A stretch of 64,000 bases of DNA from CAWEQO01 sp963811225 (GCA_963811225.1 CAWEQO010000001.1:682001-746000), one strand, 5' to 3'; numbered from the stretch's first letter, positions 1 through 9,990 are shown. The notes: generated by a model not told the origin, from the sequence alone. Numbers and translations are program-made.

Positions 1-48
1 CCCGAGCGAAGCCCCCTCGCCATCAATGGCGAGGGGGCTTCGCTCGGG
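1..48. terminator. 21-bp perfect hairpin downstream of the histidine kinase
   Basis: Positions 1-21 and 28-48 are exact reverse complements around a 6-nt loop. The hairpin lies 24 nt past the stop codon of the minus-strand kinase gene. It is very GC-rich and has no clear U-tract, so it may stop transcription from either side or simply be a palindromic repeat. Confidence 0.6.
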
Positions 49-72
49 TGTGGCCCGACCTGCAACTTTCTT

Positions 73-1689
73 TTAGCGCGGCAGCGTCACCCGCAGCAAG
101 GTGCCCTCGCCGGGTTGTGACTGAACCTCAAAGGTCCCCCTGGCACTTTCGGCGCGCTCTTTTGCGCCCAGCAGGCCCATGTGACCATCGCGCGCCAGCT
201 CGACCCAGCGATTGGGCAGGGGGAAACCGCACCCATCGTCCTGGATATCCAATACCACCGAGTTGTCGTTCAGCCGTAAGCGGATATCGACCCTTTTCGC
301 TTTCGCATGGCGCAGGACGTTGGTGAGGGCCACCTGATAGATGCGGAACAAGATCAGGCGGGTGGTCTCAGGCATTTCCTGGCCGTCTTTATCCAGGTCG
401 AGGTGCAGCTGGAGGTTCGGCTGCGATCGGGTGAAATTGTGGGCGTGCGAGCGGATGGCTTTTTCCAGGCCGAAGGAAGCCAGGGCAGGCGGGCGCAGCT
501 CACCGGCCGTGGCGCGCAGGGAAGATATCACCCCCTCCAAAGAGGTCTTCGTGGTGTCGAGCAGCTGCTCGCGCTCTTCGGGGGGCAGGTTTTCGCGCAG
601 CATCTCCAGCTGATAGGTCAACCCATAGAGCTCCTGCATGGGGCCGTCATGCAGCTCGCGGGCTAACTGGAGCCGCTCGGCCTCGGTGCTTTCGAGCAGG
701 CGAGCCTTCACCTCGTCCAGCTCGGCTTGCATGCGCTGGCGCTCGTTGATCTCCTCGGTCAGATCCTGGTTGGCTTCCGTCAGTTCGCGCGTGCGGGTCA
801 AGACACGCTGCTCCATCTCGTCACGCGCGGAGCGCAAGGCCTCACGCTGCTCGATCAAGTCGCGAAACATGAGGTTGTATGGACGCACAATACCGGTCTC
901 GATAATGGCTTTGTAGGTGAAAAAGTAGGCAAAAACCAGCAAGTAATGGCCGAACAGGTTGGCGATGTCATAGACACTAACATACTGGGTGAAAGCGAAC
1001 TCGGAAGCAATGTTGAGCACGAGCGCAATCGAGAACAGGCGGAAGACCTGCGGATCGAAGGCTTTGCGGTTGAAGTAGAAAAGGATCAGGGCGGCTGTAA
1101 AGATCAGAATAATGATGTGCTCGCTGGCGAGCTTGAAGAAGGTCAGACCAGAGCCATCCACATAGGCTACCGGGAAACTGCGCCAGACGAAGACCGACAG
1201 CAAAAGCAGGCCGGAGATCAGGCCATAAATCATGACCAGCGGCTCGGGGCGTGCCCTGCGGCGCAAGAATAAAGGCAGCGCCAGGAAAGAAAGGCTCAGG
1301 ATGTAACGCTCGATCAACCATAACTGGGTGGCCAGGTTCGCGCCGAAGAAACCGGCGAAGATGTCCATGCCCTTGTAGGCCACCATATGCAACACCTGGA
1401 AGATGGCGGTGAACAGGAAGGCGACTCCAATGAACAACAGGTAAGCGCTGTTGGTCATCCGCCTGGAATTCCAGCCGAGGATGAAGATGGAGCCAGCGAT
1501 GATGATGCCGAAGATCTCCACCAGGGTATGAAAGAGCAGGTAATTGTAAGAGGAAATCAGATACAGGCCTACCATCGTAGCGACCACAGCGGCAATTTTC
1601 ACGGCGATCGCTAAAACAGTGTTTTGACTCTCAGGCCAGGTGTTGGCTAAATCCTCAAGTATTCTCATTTTGCGAAGGTCGAACCGCAT
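73..1689 (-). CDS. MASE3-domain sensor histidine kinase (HisKA_3/HATPase_c)
   Basis: This is a membrane sensor kinase of 538 residues. Residues about 30-265 form seven or so hydrophobic segments with MASE3 hallmarks (FHTLVEIF near 53-60, ILGWNSRR near 70, LHMVAYKGMDIF near 100, ATQLWLIERY near 120). A coiled coil covers roughly 275-340. The phosphoacceptor helix of HisKA_3 type has ARELHDGPMQE with His347. The C-terminal ATPase domain shows a degenerate N box around TNVLRHA, then DDGCGF and the GHMGLLGAKERA lid region. Kinases of this class normally partner a NarL/LuxR-type response regulator, but none is encoded next to it here, so it is an orphan or its partner lies beyond the left edge. 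A hairpin at 1-48 follows the gene. Confidence 0.9.
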   Translation of the reverse strand: MRFDLRKMRILEDLANTWPESQNTVLAIAVKIAAVVATMVGLYLISSYNYLLFHTLVEIFGIIIAGSIFILGWNSRRMTNSAYLLFIGVAFLFTAIFQVLHMVAYKGMDIFAGFFGANLATQLWLIERYILSLSFLALPLFLRRRARPEPLVMIYGLISGLLLLSVFVWRSFPVAYVDGSGLTFFKLASEHIIILIFTAALILFYFNRKAFDPQVFRLFSIALVLNIASEFAFTQYVSVYDIANLFGHYLLVFAYFFTYKAIIETGIVRPYNLMFRDLIEQREALRSARDEMEQRVLTRTRELTEANQDLTEEINERQRMQAELDEVKARLLESTEAERLQLARELHDGPMQELYGLTYQLEMLRENLPPEEREQLLDTTKTSLEGVISSLRATAGELRPPALASFGLEKAIRSHAHNFTRSQPNLQLHLDLDKDGQEMPETTRLILFRIYQVALTNVLRHAKAKRVDIRLRLNDNSVVLDIQDDGCGFPLPNRWVELARDGHMGLLGAKERAESARGTFEVQSQPGEGTLLRVTLPR

Positions 1690-2001
1690 ATCGCTTCCTC
1701 AAAAACAAAATCATGGCTTCGACACGATCAAAAACTGATGAAGGGGTTTCATCAGTTCTAAAAATACGCAGGACATTAAAATTGCCAAAGAATATTATAA
1801 CTCGAAAAGGATTGCTTATAATTAATCAGCGGTAAGAAAATGAGCCAGCCAGGGGCCCAGCCCATACCCTCTTTAAACATCCGCCCCATTTGCGCTACAA
1901 TAGCTGCAGGTGGGAGACGAGCCGGGGGCTCAATATCCATTCAATCGATCAGTTTTTTGGTTAGCAAATCAATCACACGAGAAGAAAGGACCTATTTTCG
2001 G
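1690..2001. promoter_or_regulatory. Divergent intergenic region with inverted repeat and a -10-like box
   Basis: This 312-nt spacer separates the minus-strand kinase from the plus-strand gene at 2002. It holds a 10-bp inverted repeat (1733-1742 with 1748-1757, 5-nt loop) close to the kinase start, a possible operator, and a TATAAT box at 1817-1822 on the plus strand without a convincing -35. The DNA is more AT-rich than its surroundings. No RNA gene or ORF is recognised. Confidence 0.35.
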
Positions 2002-2487
2002 ATGATGAATCTCAAAGGTTGGAAAGTTGGGCGCGATATGCAGGTCAAACCGGTAGAGGTGTACTACTACCAGGGCCATATGTCGGGCTGGATCAACATT
2101 AACATCACAGTCGACGGGATTCAAACGACACTCTGGGCGACGAGCCTGTTCCCTCCATTCGACGCGCTCGCCAGGTTCCTGACCAACATCCTGGAGGGGT
2201 CCTTCCCGGCGCGCTTTGAGCTGGAAGAGGAAGGGCCGTATAAGGTCCTCCAGGCGGAAGCGGTGGAGGAGAACTCCGAGTTATTCCACTTTCACATGAC
2301 TGGCAACGGGGAAGAAGTATTTCTGGATAACCTGTTCGACCGCAAGCAGTTTGTGCTTGCCTTCTTCGATGACCTGATCCAGTTCCTGGACACGGCTTTC
2401 TATGAAGAGGATTGGGGCGAGCCGCTGCTGTCGCCGGGGGTGCTGGAGCGGCTGGAAGAGGTGGTGGAGCAGTCGCGCAAAAGATAA
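2002..2487 (+). CDS. Conserved-looking hypothetical protein
   Basis: I do not recognise a family. The chosen ATG at 2002 (a second ATG follows at once) is preceded by the purine-rich stretch GAAGAAAGGA at 1981-1990. The open frame extends upstream to 1840, but the extra residues look like untranslated leader. The 161-residue product is soluble, acidic and rich in aromatic residues, with no signal peptide or membrane span. The run of beta-prone then acidic helical segments suggests a small alpha/beta domain. A strong hairpin follows at 2501-2555, so it is probably monocistronic. Confidence 0.6.
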   Translation: MMNLKGWKVGRDMQVKPVEVYYYQGHMSGWININITVDGIQTTLWATSLFPPFDALARFLTNILEGSFPARFELEEEGPYKVLQAEAVEENSELFHFHMTGNGEEVFLDNLFDRKQFVLAFFDDLIQFLDTAFYEEDWGEPLLSPGVLERLEEVVEQSRKR

Positions 2488-2500
2488 GCGCCAAATGACG

Positions 2501-2555
2501 GAGAAACAGAGAACTGCTCCATTTCTTCATTTCTTGGAGCAGTTCTCTGTTTCTC
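2501..2555. terminator. 20-bp perfect hairpin (AGAGAAC-type repeat)
   Basis: Positions 2501-2520 and 2536-2555 are exact reverse complements with a 15-nt loop. It starts 13 nt after a stop codon. The outer arm GAGAAACAGAGAAC belongs to the dispersed AGAGAACAG family also seen near 19.1, 24.1, 44.5, 60.8, 61.9 and 62.5 kb. Confidence 0.6.
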
Positions 2556-2594
2556 GGTAATATGATAATATTGATCTTATTAAAAAACATTCTA

Positions 2595-2623
2595 TTGAAA
2601 CTGAGGGAGAAAGAGCGTACAAT
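2595..2623 (+). promoter_or_regulatory. Sigma70-type promoter for the BTAD regulator
   Basis: TTGAAA at 2595-2600 and TACAAT at 2618-2623 are separated by 17 nt. The predicted start near 2630 gives a leader of about 147 nt before the ATG at 2777. Confidence 0.45.
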
Positions 2624-2776
2624 AGGATTTGGCAAGGGGGGATTGTTTTCATTTCGGTCATCATTACCCAAGGCATTGCAGCTCTACAGCCGCTGAATTA
2701 ATTCGCGGCCTTTTATTTGCATGGGGGCTTTATTCGTAATGCTCGTGTTCGCTTACCATACGGATAGGACCACCAA

Positions 2777-5603
2777 ATGACCTTTCCAGCGAAGCTGGCC
2801 TCCCCGCTGCCAACCTCCAACGCCCACTCACGTTACCTGATCCGCGCACAATCCCGCGGATCTGTGACCGTGGTCATCGCGGCCAGCGGATATGTTTCCA
2901 CCAGCAGCCTCTCGGCGGCGCTCAGCGAACAGGCGCTGGGTGCGGTCTGGTACCGGCTCGACCCGACCGACGGCGACCCAGGCATCCTGCTGACTACGCT
3001 GGTGGATGGGCTGCGGCAGCAAGCGCCCGCGGCCGGCAGCGCCACGCTGGAGCGGATGCGCGAGCAGCCCGGCCCGGTGAACGGCTGGCCGCCGCTGTTC
3101 GCCAGCCTGGCGCGCGAAATTGGCGAGCCCATGAACCAGCCGTACGCACTGGTGTTTGAAAATGTTCACAACCTGGACGGTGGGCGAGAAGCGCTCCTGC
3201 TGCTGACCACGCATTTCATTCCACTGCTCCCTGAAAATTTCCACAGCATCTTGATCTCGAATGCAACCCTGCCAAAGAAAGAACTGCCGGCTCACGCGGC
3301 CGCGTTCGGGCCGGGTGAACTGCGCCAGGATGTCGCCGCGCTCTACGATCCGCGCACAGCCGGCGCAGTTCTACTCAGCAAGCGATCGCTGCAGCGGCTG
3401 GTCGTGCTGATGCAGGGCAAACCGGCTGCCATCGCCAGCGCCCTCTCGGCCGGCGAATGGCTCGGGATGCAGGCGCTGGAGGGGCACATCCAAAACGCGA
3501 ACAGCCAGGATAACCTGCTGGAGCGCATTGCCCGGGACTGCCTGATCGGGACGCAGCCCGCCGAGATCGAAGCGCTGGCAGTTTGCCTGCGCCTGGAGTA
3601 CGATCACCCCGATCTGAACCGGCAGGTGCTGGGCGGGGTGAAGCCGCCGGACGGACCTTGGTGGCAGGAGCTGAGAGGCGGGTGGCGGCGAATTCAGCGC
3701 TTCTGGCAGCCGCCGCTGCGCCTGGCGCTGCGCTCGGCGGCCACGGCCCCGGTCGAGGCGCTGGTGCGGGCGGCGGAATATTACACCGGGCAGAACGCCG
3801 TAGAGCAAGCCGTGACGCTGTACCTGGAGCTGGGCAAACCGTCGCAAGCGGCGCAGAGCATGAATGCCGCGGCCGGTGCCATGATCAACCTGGGGAAGTG
3901 GCAAACGCTGCAGGGCTGGCTGGCGCGCCTGCCGGCGGCAGTGCTCAACCACTGGCCCAGGCTGGTGTATGCCGGGATTGAAATGATGGCGACGCACGGC
4001 GACAATGCCGCCCCCCGGCGGGCATTTGCGGCTGCCACCCGGCTGTTTGAGTCGCAGCAAGACCTGGTGGGCGCGTGCCAGAGCTTGCTGGCCGAAAGCG
4101 CCCTGGCATTGAAAGAGAGGGACCTGAAGGCTGCCCGGAAGCTGGCTGAGCTGGCCCTGCAGCGGGCCAAGGAAGGGGAGTCTCCCATGGTTCATGCTCT
4201 GGGCTGCCTGGCACCTGGGCTGCCTGTTTCTGGCTGAAGCCGACCAGGAACAGGCGCTTGGGTCGTTCATCGAGGCGCGCCAGGCGGCCGACCTGCTGGG
4301 CAATTCGACTGCCATCGCGCTCACGCTGCGGGTGGAGGCGCTGGTGCGGCAGCAGCGCGACCTGGCTGCAGAGCGCGAGCGCCACCGCCAGGCGTACTTC
4401 TTGCTGGAACAGTCCGAGCGCGAGGCGGCCGAACGCCTGCGCTTCTTGCTGCTGGACGTTCCGTCGAACCTGGACGCGCTGCTGCGGGTGCACGGCTGGG
4501 CGAGCGTGCCGCTGAGCATCAAGCTGCAGCCGTCGCTGCCGCCGGGCCAAGCCCTGGAAGCAGAGCCGGAGCGCCAAGACGGCTGGTGGGCGCGGCTGCG
4601 CGAACTGGCCGGCCTGCTCGGCCGGTCCACACCCGCACCGGCCGAGCGCGAGCCGCCGCTCTTGCCCATCCCCCCGCTGCCGGAGACGCCCGGCCGGCTG
4701 GCGACCGTCCAGCCTCTGACCGTTCCCAACCCGGCAAGCCAAGCTCTGAGCGCGCGCCCTTCTCAGCCCCGGCCCATACCGGCTCCCGAACCGGAGCCGC
4801 CACCCAGCCCCGCGCCCGCTGCAAAAGATGAACCAGGCCCGGCCCCCACCTTGACCATCCATTTGCTCGGGCCTTTCCGGGCGCGGCTGGACGACCGGCC
4901 GATCGAAAACCTGCCCCACGGCCAGGTGTTGATGCTGTTCCAGTACCTGTTGATCAACCGCGAGCGCCCCACGCCGCGTGAAATATTGATGGAAACGTTC
5001 TGGCCGGAAGTCTCACCCAACTCAGCCCGCAACAGCTTGAACGTTGCCCTCCATAACCTGCGCAAGGCAGTCAACAGCGCCGATGAGAACCATCTGGTGC
5101 TGTTCCACGGCGGGGGTTACCGGATCAACCCGGCGTTCCACGTCTGGCTGGATGCAGAGGAGTTCGAGCGGCTGTATCAGGTTGGCCAACAGGCCCGCAG
5201 AACCGGCGATCTGAATGCCGAGGCGGCCAGCTACGAGGCCTGCATCAGCCTGTACCAGGGCGACTTCCTGGAAGAAGAGCCGTATGAAGATTGGCCGGTA
5301 CTGGTTCGCGAGCGCCTGCGCCTGGCGTATCTGGAAGCGCTCAACCGCTTGAGCCAGATCAGCTACACCCGCAAGCAGTTCAGCGCCAGTATCGAGCTGA
5401 GCCTGCGCCTGCTGGCAGCCGACGACTGCCGTGAGGATGCTCACTGCCGGCTGATGCGCTGTTACGTGCAGCAGGGCCAGCACCACCTGGCCATCCGCCA
5501 GTACCAGGCCTGCCTGAAAACGCTGGAACAGGAGCTGGGGGTCGGTCCGGCGCCGGCCACCCGCGAGCTGTACGAACGGATTTTGAGAAGAGAGCCGGTA
5601 TAG
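2777..5603 (+). CDS. BTAD/SARP-type transcriptional regulator with degenerate STAND NTPase and TPRs (frameshifted)
   Basis: The product reads as one protein of about 942 residues, but the frame shifts by +1 near 4201-4203: the first frame stops at 4237 and the second is open from 4194 to 5603. Dropping one G from the GGG run at 4201 restores a continuous TPR region. Order: N-terminal MalT/STAND-like NTPase (about 1-200), TPR helices (about 230-600), Pro-rich linker (about 600-685), OmpR-like winged helix (about 690-785), BTAD (about 788-940). The NTPase looks dead: the P-loop position reads ASGYVSTSS, with Ser41 where Lys is needed, and the Walker B Asp pair is replaced by FEN. It is probably a DNA-binding regulator whose input is read by the TPR/BTAD parts. 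It may be an assembly error or a true lesion. Confidence 0.8.
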
Positions 5604-5681
5604 GCCCAGATGCCACATAAAAACTGGCAGCCGTTAAACCGGCTGCCAGTTTTTATGTGGCATCTGGGCCTATACCGGCTC
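5592..5681. terminator. 42-bp perfect hairpin at the end of the BTAD gene
   Basis: Positions 5592-5633 and 5640-5681 are exactly complementary around a 6-nt loop. The left arm includes the last codons and the stop of the regulator gene. This is far longer than an ordinary intrinsic terminator. Confidence 0.7.
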
Positions 5682-5842
5682 AATTAAGACAAAATAACTC
5701 CAAATTTAAGCGCCTGGAAAGCGGAAATTAAGCGCAGCGGGATACGCTATAGGCAGTCAGTCGCCAACGAACCGGTTCAGCATCTGACCAATCGAGTTGC
5801 GAGACATTCAGAACGTGGAAAAGAAAACGAAAGGAGTTTCAA

Positions 5843-6271
5843 ATGCCACTGGGAACGTTTCAACCTAACACAGGCTTTTTAACTGGCACCATTCAGGCGA
5901 ACCCTGTCGACCCGGGTTTGAACCCTAACACGGTCATCCAGGCCGGAGCTGCCTGGACCATTCAAGTGCAGTGGGAACTTACCGGCGGATTCACCACCTC
6001 GCTGCTGTTCGGAACCTGGAAACTCCAGGCTTATCTGGAACGCTTCGGCCCGGGGGCCGACCTGGTTATTCCGCCAGTCGATGTGCCCTTCACGAATGGT
6101 GTCCCAACAGGCGCCGGGCTGAGCTACAACCTGTCAATCCCGGCCCTTGGGGTCCCGGTCCAACCTGGGATGTATACCATGGCAGTGGCCATGCGCTACG
6201 TCGACAGCGCCAATAACCCGACCCAGATCGCCGGGTTCGTGCAGGGGCCGGTGGTCGAGTTCTACCCCTAG
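5843..6271 (+). CDS. Hypothetical beta-rich protein
   Basis: Unrecognised 142-residue protein. An AAAGGAG ribosome-binding site sits 6 nt before the ATG. It has no signal peptide or membrane span. The sequence alternates short beta strands with Gly/Pro/Asn turns and contains few charged residues, which suggests an immunoglobulin-like or jelly-roll beta sandwich. It precedes a helix-hairpin-helix protein by about 110 nt on the same strand and may be co-transcribed with it. The C-terminal half of that protein also has beta-sandwich-like composition, so the two could be partners; this is inference from position only. Confidence 0.6.
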   Translation: MPLGTFQPNTGFLTGTIQANPVDPGLNPNTVIQAGAAWTIQVQWELTGGFTTSLLFGTWKLQAYLERFGPGADLVIPPVDVPFTNGVPTGAGLSYNLSIPALGVPVQPGMYTMAVAMRYVDSANNPTQIAGFVQGPVVEFYP

Positions 6272-6383
6272 CGCAGCATCCTGATCCATTTTCCCAATCC
6301 ACCGGCCCTGCGTGTTGGGGGAGGGCCGGTGGAACTTTCATTCCATCCACCTCATGATGTGGATGCGTTTGCGGAGGCAAATC

Positions 6384-7280
6384 ATGAGCCAAAAGTCATC
6401 AGAGCAACAAGCAGACGACCTGACGCGCATCCAGGGCATCGGTGACGGCGTAAAAGCCCGGTTAAATCAAGCCGGCATTCTGACCTACGAGCAGCTGACG
6501 GCGCAGTCGCCGGAAACCCTGGCCGCGTTATTGAAGGAAATGATCGGGGTTACGGCAGCACGGATCGAAAAACAAGATTGGATTGGACAAGCGCGCGCGC
6601 ATGCGGAAGCGGCGCAAGAGGGCCAGGATCCCTTGGAAGAGCCCACTGCCGACCAGCAGCACTACGAAACCTTCACCCTGGAACTGCTGCTGGATGAGGG
6701 TCAAAACGTGCGCCGGACGCGAGCGTTCCACGTTCAAGAGGGTAAGCAGGAATCGTGGGCCGGCTGGGACGAGAAGCACCTGGTGGCGTTCCTGTCTGAA
6801 AGAGCCGGATTCGAGGCGCCGGATGTGGAAGCGGTCCCGGTGGAAGTTTTGGTTGTCTCAGAGCCCAGGCCGCAGTCCGTTCCAGCCGTGATGAAGGCTC
6901 CCTATCTGGGGCTGGCCAATTTCGACATCATCTCAATCGATACGCGCGCGCCGGCGCAGATGCTCTCCACCGACCAGCCGTTTGGGGTGCTGCTCACGCT
7001 GGATACGACAAACCTGCCAGATGAAGAGCGCGCTCATCTGTCCTGTAAAGCGCAAATCTATGCGCAGCAGCTGGGGAGCCGCGACCCGAACCTGGTGGCC
7101 TCGATCGAAGACTGGCAGGCGCCTGAAGGTGCCGGGCAAATCGAGCTGGTCGGGGAAGGGCTGCCGGAAGGGGTCTACCGCATCTCTGCCCATCTGAAGG
7201 TTCGCATTCCTTCCGAAGAAGCGGGCCGCGAGATTGCGCTGCCCCTGAGCCATCCCGGCAGCCTGGTCCAGGTGCTCTAG
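6384..7280 (+). CDS. Helix-hairpin-helix domain protein of unknown function
   Basis: The start at 6384 is chosen because GCGGAGG lies just upstream and because the recognisable domain begins soon after; the frame is open further upstream. The 298-residue product starts with a helix-hairpin-helix module (about residues 10-60: LTRIQGIGDGVKARLNQAGI, then TYEQLTAQSPETLAALL), the kind found in DUF4332-like and other nonspecific DNA-binding proteins. After an acidic linker the rest is beta-rich, with no catalytic motif I can identify. A role in DNA binding or as a structural adaptor is possible. A terminator hairpin follows at 7372-7401. Confidence 0.65.
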   Translation: MSQKSSEQQADDLTRIQGIGDGVKARLNQAGILTYEQLTAQSPETLAALLKEMIGVTAARIEKQDWIGQARAHAEAAQEGQDPLEEPTADQQHYETFTLELLLDEGQNVRRTRAFHVQEGKQESWAGWDEKHLVAFLSERAGFEAPDVEAVPVEVLVVSEPRPQSVPAVMKAPYLGLANFDIISIDTRAPAQMLSTDQPFGVLLTLDTTNLPDEERAHLSCKAQIYAQQLGSRDPNLVASIEDWQAPEGAGQIELVGEGLPEGVYRISAHLKVRIPSEEAGREIALPLSHPGSLVQVL

Positions 7281-7371
7281 CCGGCGGTACCGAAAGAGGA
7301 CGCATGGACCGGCTGTGCTGCGTGCGCCTCGGCGTTCATCCGTCCGGCTGCCTGGAAAACGTGCGAAAGAA

Positions 7372-7406
7372 ATCGCAGTGCGGCTGCTACCGCACTGCGA
7401 TCTTTT
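7372..7406. terminator. Intrinsic terminator between convergent genes
   Basis: Arms 7372-7383 and 7390-7401 are perfectly complementary with a 6-nt loop, followed on the plus strand by CTTTTTG. It lies between the convergent HhH gene (+) and the small minus-strand gene and can serve the plus-strand gene. Confidence 0.75.
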
Positions 7407-7424
7407 TGTCATAGCCAACGCAGT

Positions 7425-7685
7425 CTATTGGATGATATCTTCGTTGTCCGGCGCAGTTGGCGCTTCCGAGGCCGAACCGATTTGAATCCCGGCCGGCTGC
7501 ACTTCGAAATCGCCGAAAGCGCCGGCGTGAATCGCGCTCTCGTCACCGGGCTCAATGGTCTTGGTCTTGAAGACCGGCTGCCATTGCACCAATATTTTGC
7601 GGCCACACGCCAGGCAGTGCCATTCCTGACTGCCGTCTGGGCGCTCGATTCCCATATCCATCGCGTGAACATTTTGAGCGGACAT
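7425..7685 (-). CDS. Small hypothetical protein with one CxxC motif
   Basis: 86 residues from the ATG at 7685, preceded at 8 nt by a strong AAGGAGGG. The only notable motif is WHCLACGRKI, a single CxxC that could be half of a zinc site completed by a His or by dimerisation. The rest is acidic and low in hydrophobic residues, with no signal peptide. I do not recognise a family. It is transcribed towards the HhH gene and separated from it by a terminator. Confidence 0.5.
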   Translation of the reverse strand: MSAQNVHAMDMGIERPDGSQEWHCLACGRKILVQWQPVFKTKTIEPGDESAIHAGAFGDFEVQPAGIQIGSASEAPTAPDNEDIIQ

Positions 7686-7912
7686 CAAACATTTCCCTCC
7701 TTATTATTAAGAAGTCCGTAAACATACTGTAACAGATTCAAGTGAAAGCTGCATGAGAAAACCGCCATGCGGTGCGGGCTTTTGGGTTCAATCAAACGGC
7801 TCACCCAAACCGCCCCACCGCGTGGCATGTTTTCCGGATAGCAGTATATACTTATTCTTGCATTCATTTTTCCCATCCAACCGCATAACCAGACATCTGA
7901 AAGGCTGCTGCC

Positions 7913-8578
7913 GTGTTCCTTCACCTGCTTCCCCTGCCTGCCAGCGTCTTGCTGATCTCGGCCTACATGGTCGCCCGCAATCGCAACGATCTCAAGCGCA
8001 CGGCCATCATCCAGCCTCTGACCACCCTGGCGGCGCTGGCAATCGTGGCGCTCAGCTTAACCAGCCCACACGCCAACCCGCAGTACAACCTGTGGATCGG
8101 CATCGGTATGGCGCTGTGCTTCCTGGCCGACATTTTTAACATCGACATGACCAACGACAAGATCTTGTACGCCGCCATCGGGGTGTTTGTGGTGGCGTAC
8201 CTGGAATATGCGGTTACCTTCACCCGCTTCAACGGCTTCCAACCGCAAGACTTGTGGGTGGGCATGGTCTTCCTGCTGGTGTACGTGTCCCTGATGCGGC
8301 TGTATTGGAAGCAGCTGGGGAACTTCAAGATACCGGTGCTGATCTACGGGCTGGTGATGCCGTTCATGGTCACCCGGGCCATCTCCACCTTGTTTGGAGA
8401 CAGCTTCTCGACCCTTTCGGCGGCGCTGGTGACGGCCGGCAGCCTGATGCTGTTCGCCGGGGACGTGGAATACGGCATCCACCGCTTCTACAAGCCGATT
8501 AAGTTCTCGATCGGGCCGATCTTATATGCCGGCGGGCAGGTGCTAATCGCATTGAGCTGCGCCTATTTCCTGCCATGA
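7913..8578 (+). CDS. YhhN-family membrane protein (lysoplasmalogenase-like)
   Basis: 221 residues with about eight hydrophobic segments and the general layout of the YhhN/TMEM86 family, whose characterised members hydrolyse the vinyl-ether bond of lysoplasmalogens. Family-like acidic residues lie in membrane-border positions (FLADIFNID near 72-80, FAGDVEYG near 185-192). The start is a GTG at 7913 with only a weak upstream AAGG, so it is less certain. The stop overlaps the next gene in ATGA, pointing to translational coupling with the MFS transporter. Whether this organism makes plasmalogens is unknown, so the substrate is inferred from the family. Confidence 0.75.
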   Translation: MFLHLLPLPASVLLISAYMVARNRNDLKRTAIIQPLTTLAALAIVALSLTSPHANPQYNLWIGIGMALCFLADIFNIDMTNDKILYAAIGVFVVAYLEYAVTFTRFNGFQPQDLWVGMVFLLVYVSLMRLYWKQLGNFKIPVLIYGLVMPFMVTRAISTLFGDSFSTLSAALVTAGSLMLFAGDVEYGIHRFYKPIKFSIGPILYAGGQVLIALSCAYFLP

Positions 8579-9990
8579 GCGAGGAATCCATGCCAACAAA
8601 AGTCTCATTAAAGACCCGCCTGGGTTTTGGCGCAGGCGAGTTCAGCAGCAGCATCTTCTTCACCATCACCTCGTTCTGGCTGATGAATTTCCTGACCGAT
8701 GAAGTGCGTCTCAGCGCGGCCCTGGCAGGCACAGCCCTGCTGATTGGGAAGATCTGGGACGCAGTCATCGACCCGTTTATCGGGCATTTCTCGGACCACA
8801 CCCGCTCGCGCTGGGGGCGGCGGCGCCCATACCTGCTGGTGTTTGCCATCCCGTTTGGGGCGGCGTTTGTGCTGATGTTCCGCAATCCGGGCATCGATGC
8901 GCAGGCCGGCAAATTTGTATGGGCTTTACTCACCTACATCTTCTTCTGTACGGTCTACTCGTTCACCAATATCCCCTACAACTCGCTGCTGCCTGAGATG
9001 AGCCGCGACTATCAGGAGCGCACCAACCTGTCGGGGTTCAAGAACCTGTTCGCGGTGATCGGCACGCTGTTAGGCGCGGGCGCCGCAATGCCGATCATGG
9101 CGCTGTTTGCCGGAAGGACCGCCGGGTTCATTGGCATGTCGGCCCTCTTTGGCTTTTTGGCTGCGCTGTCGCTGCTGGTGACGTTCTTTAGCCTCAAAGA
9201 GCCTCCGGCCGCACAAAAGCCGGCCGGCGAGAACGTGGTCAAGTCGCTGAAAGACGTATTCACAAACCACCCGTACATGCTGCTGGTGGGCGCCTGGTTC
9301 AGCAACAGCACCGCTGTGGCGATCATGCAGACCATGCTGATCTATTTCTACAAGTATGTGCTGCAAGACGAAGGGGCAGTCACGCTGGCGATGATCACGC
9401 TGCTGCTGGTCACAATGGCGACCATTCCGGCCTGGGTGTGGATCACCAAGAAAATCGGCAAGAAGAGCGCCTACATCCTGGGGATGTCATTCACCCTGGT
9501 GGCGGTTTTGCTGGTCTCGTTCCTGGGAGATAAGATCGGCACAGGCGGAACCCTGGGGTTGATGGCGCTGGCCGGTTTCGGTTTCTCCTCGCATTATGTG
9601 CTGCCGTGGGCCATGGCGCCGGATACGATCGAATATGGCTATGCGCGCTCCGGTGTGCGCCGCGAGGGGATCTACTACTCGGTGTGGACGTTTATGGTGG
9701 CGCTGGGTGGGGCCTTTGCAGGATTCCTTGTGGGTCAGGGGCTCAACCTGAGCGGGTATATACCCGACATCCCCCAGGCCGCCGGAGCGATCAACGGCAT
9801 ACGCCTGCTGATTGGCCCGCTGCCGGTGGTGTTCATCCTGCTGGGCAACCTGGCGCTGTACCTGTATCCGCTAAATCAGAAACGGTACGAAGATATCCAG
9901 GCGCAAATCCGGGCGCTCGAAGCCGGTGACGCCCCGGTTGGGCCGGAGGGCGGGATCGAGCCGGGAGCTGCGCCAGCCACCAGCGGTTAG
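8575..9990 (+). CDS. MFS transporter, GPH (MelB-like) sugar:cation symporter
   Basis: About 471 residues and 12 hydrophobic segments. Family signatures are the acidic IWDAVIDPFIGHFSDHTRSR loop near residues 60-80, where the Asp residues match the cation-binding aspartates of MelB, and the following RWGRRRPYL. The gene may begin at 8575 (overlapping the YhhN stop) or at the ATG at 8590, which has GAGGAA just in front. GPH symporters import glycosides, pentosides or hexuronides with Na+ or H+. The substrate cannot be read from sequence. The xylulokinase-like gene 5 kb away is a loose link to pentose use. The C-terminal tail is Pro/Gly-rich. Confidence 0.85.
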   Translation: MSEESMPTKVSLKTRLGFGAGEFSSSIFFTITSFWLMNFLTDEVRLSAALAGTALLIGKIWDAVIDPFIGHFSDHTRSRWGRRRPYLLVFAIPFGAAFVLMFRNPGIDAQAGKFVWALLTYIFFCTVYSFTNIPYNSLLPEMSRDYQERTNLSGFKNLFAVIGTLLGAGAAMPIMALFAGRTAGFIGMSALFGFLAALSLLVTFFSLKEPPAAQKPAGENVVKSLKDVFTNHPYMLLVGAWFSNSTAVAIMQTMLIYFYKYVLQDEGAVTLAMITLLLVTMATIPAWVWITKKIGKKSAYILGMSFTLVAVLLVSFLGDKIGTGGTLGLMALAGFGFSSHYVLPWAMAPDTIEYGYARSGVRREGIYYSVWTFMVALGGAFAGFLVGQGLNLSGYIPDIPQAAGAINGIRLLIGPLPVVFILLGNLALYLYPLNQKRYEDIQAQIRALEAGDAPVGPEGGIEPGAAPATSG

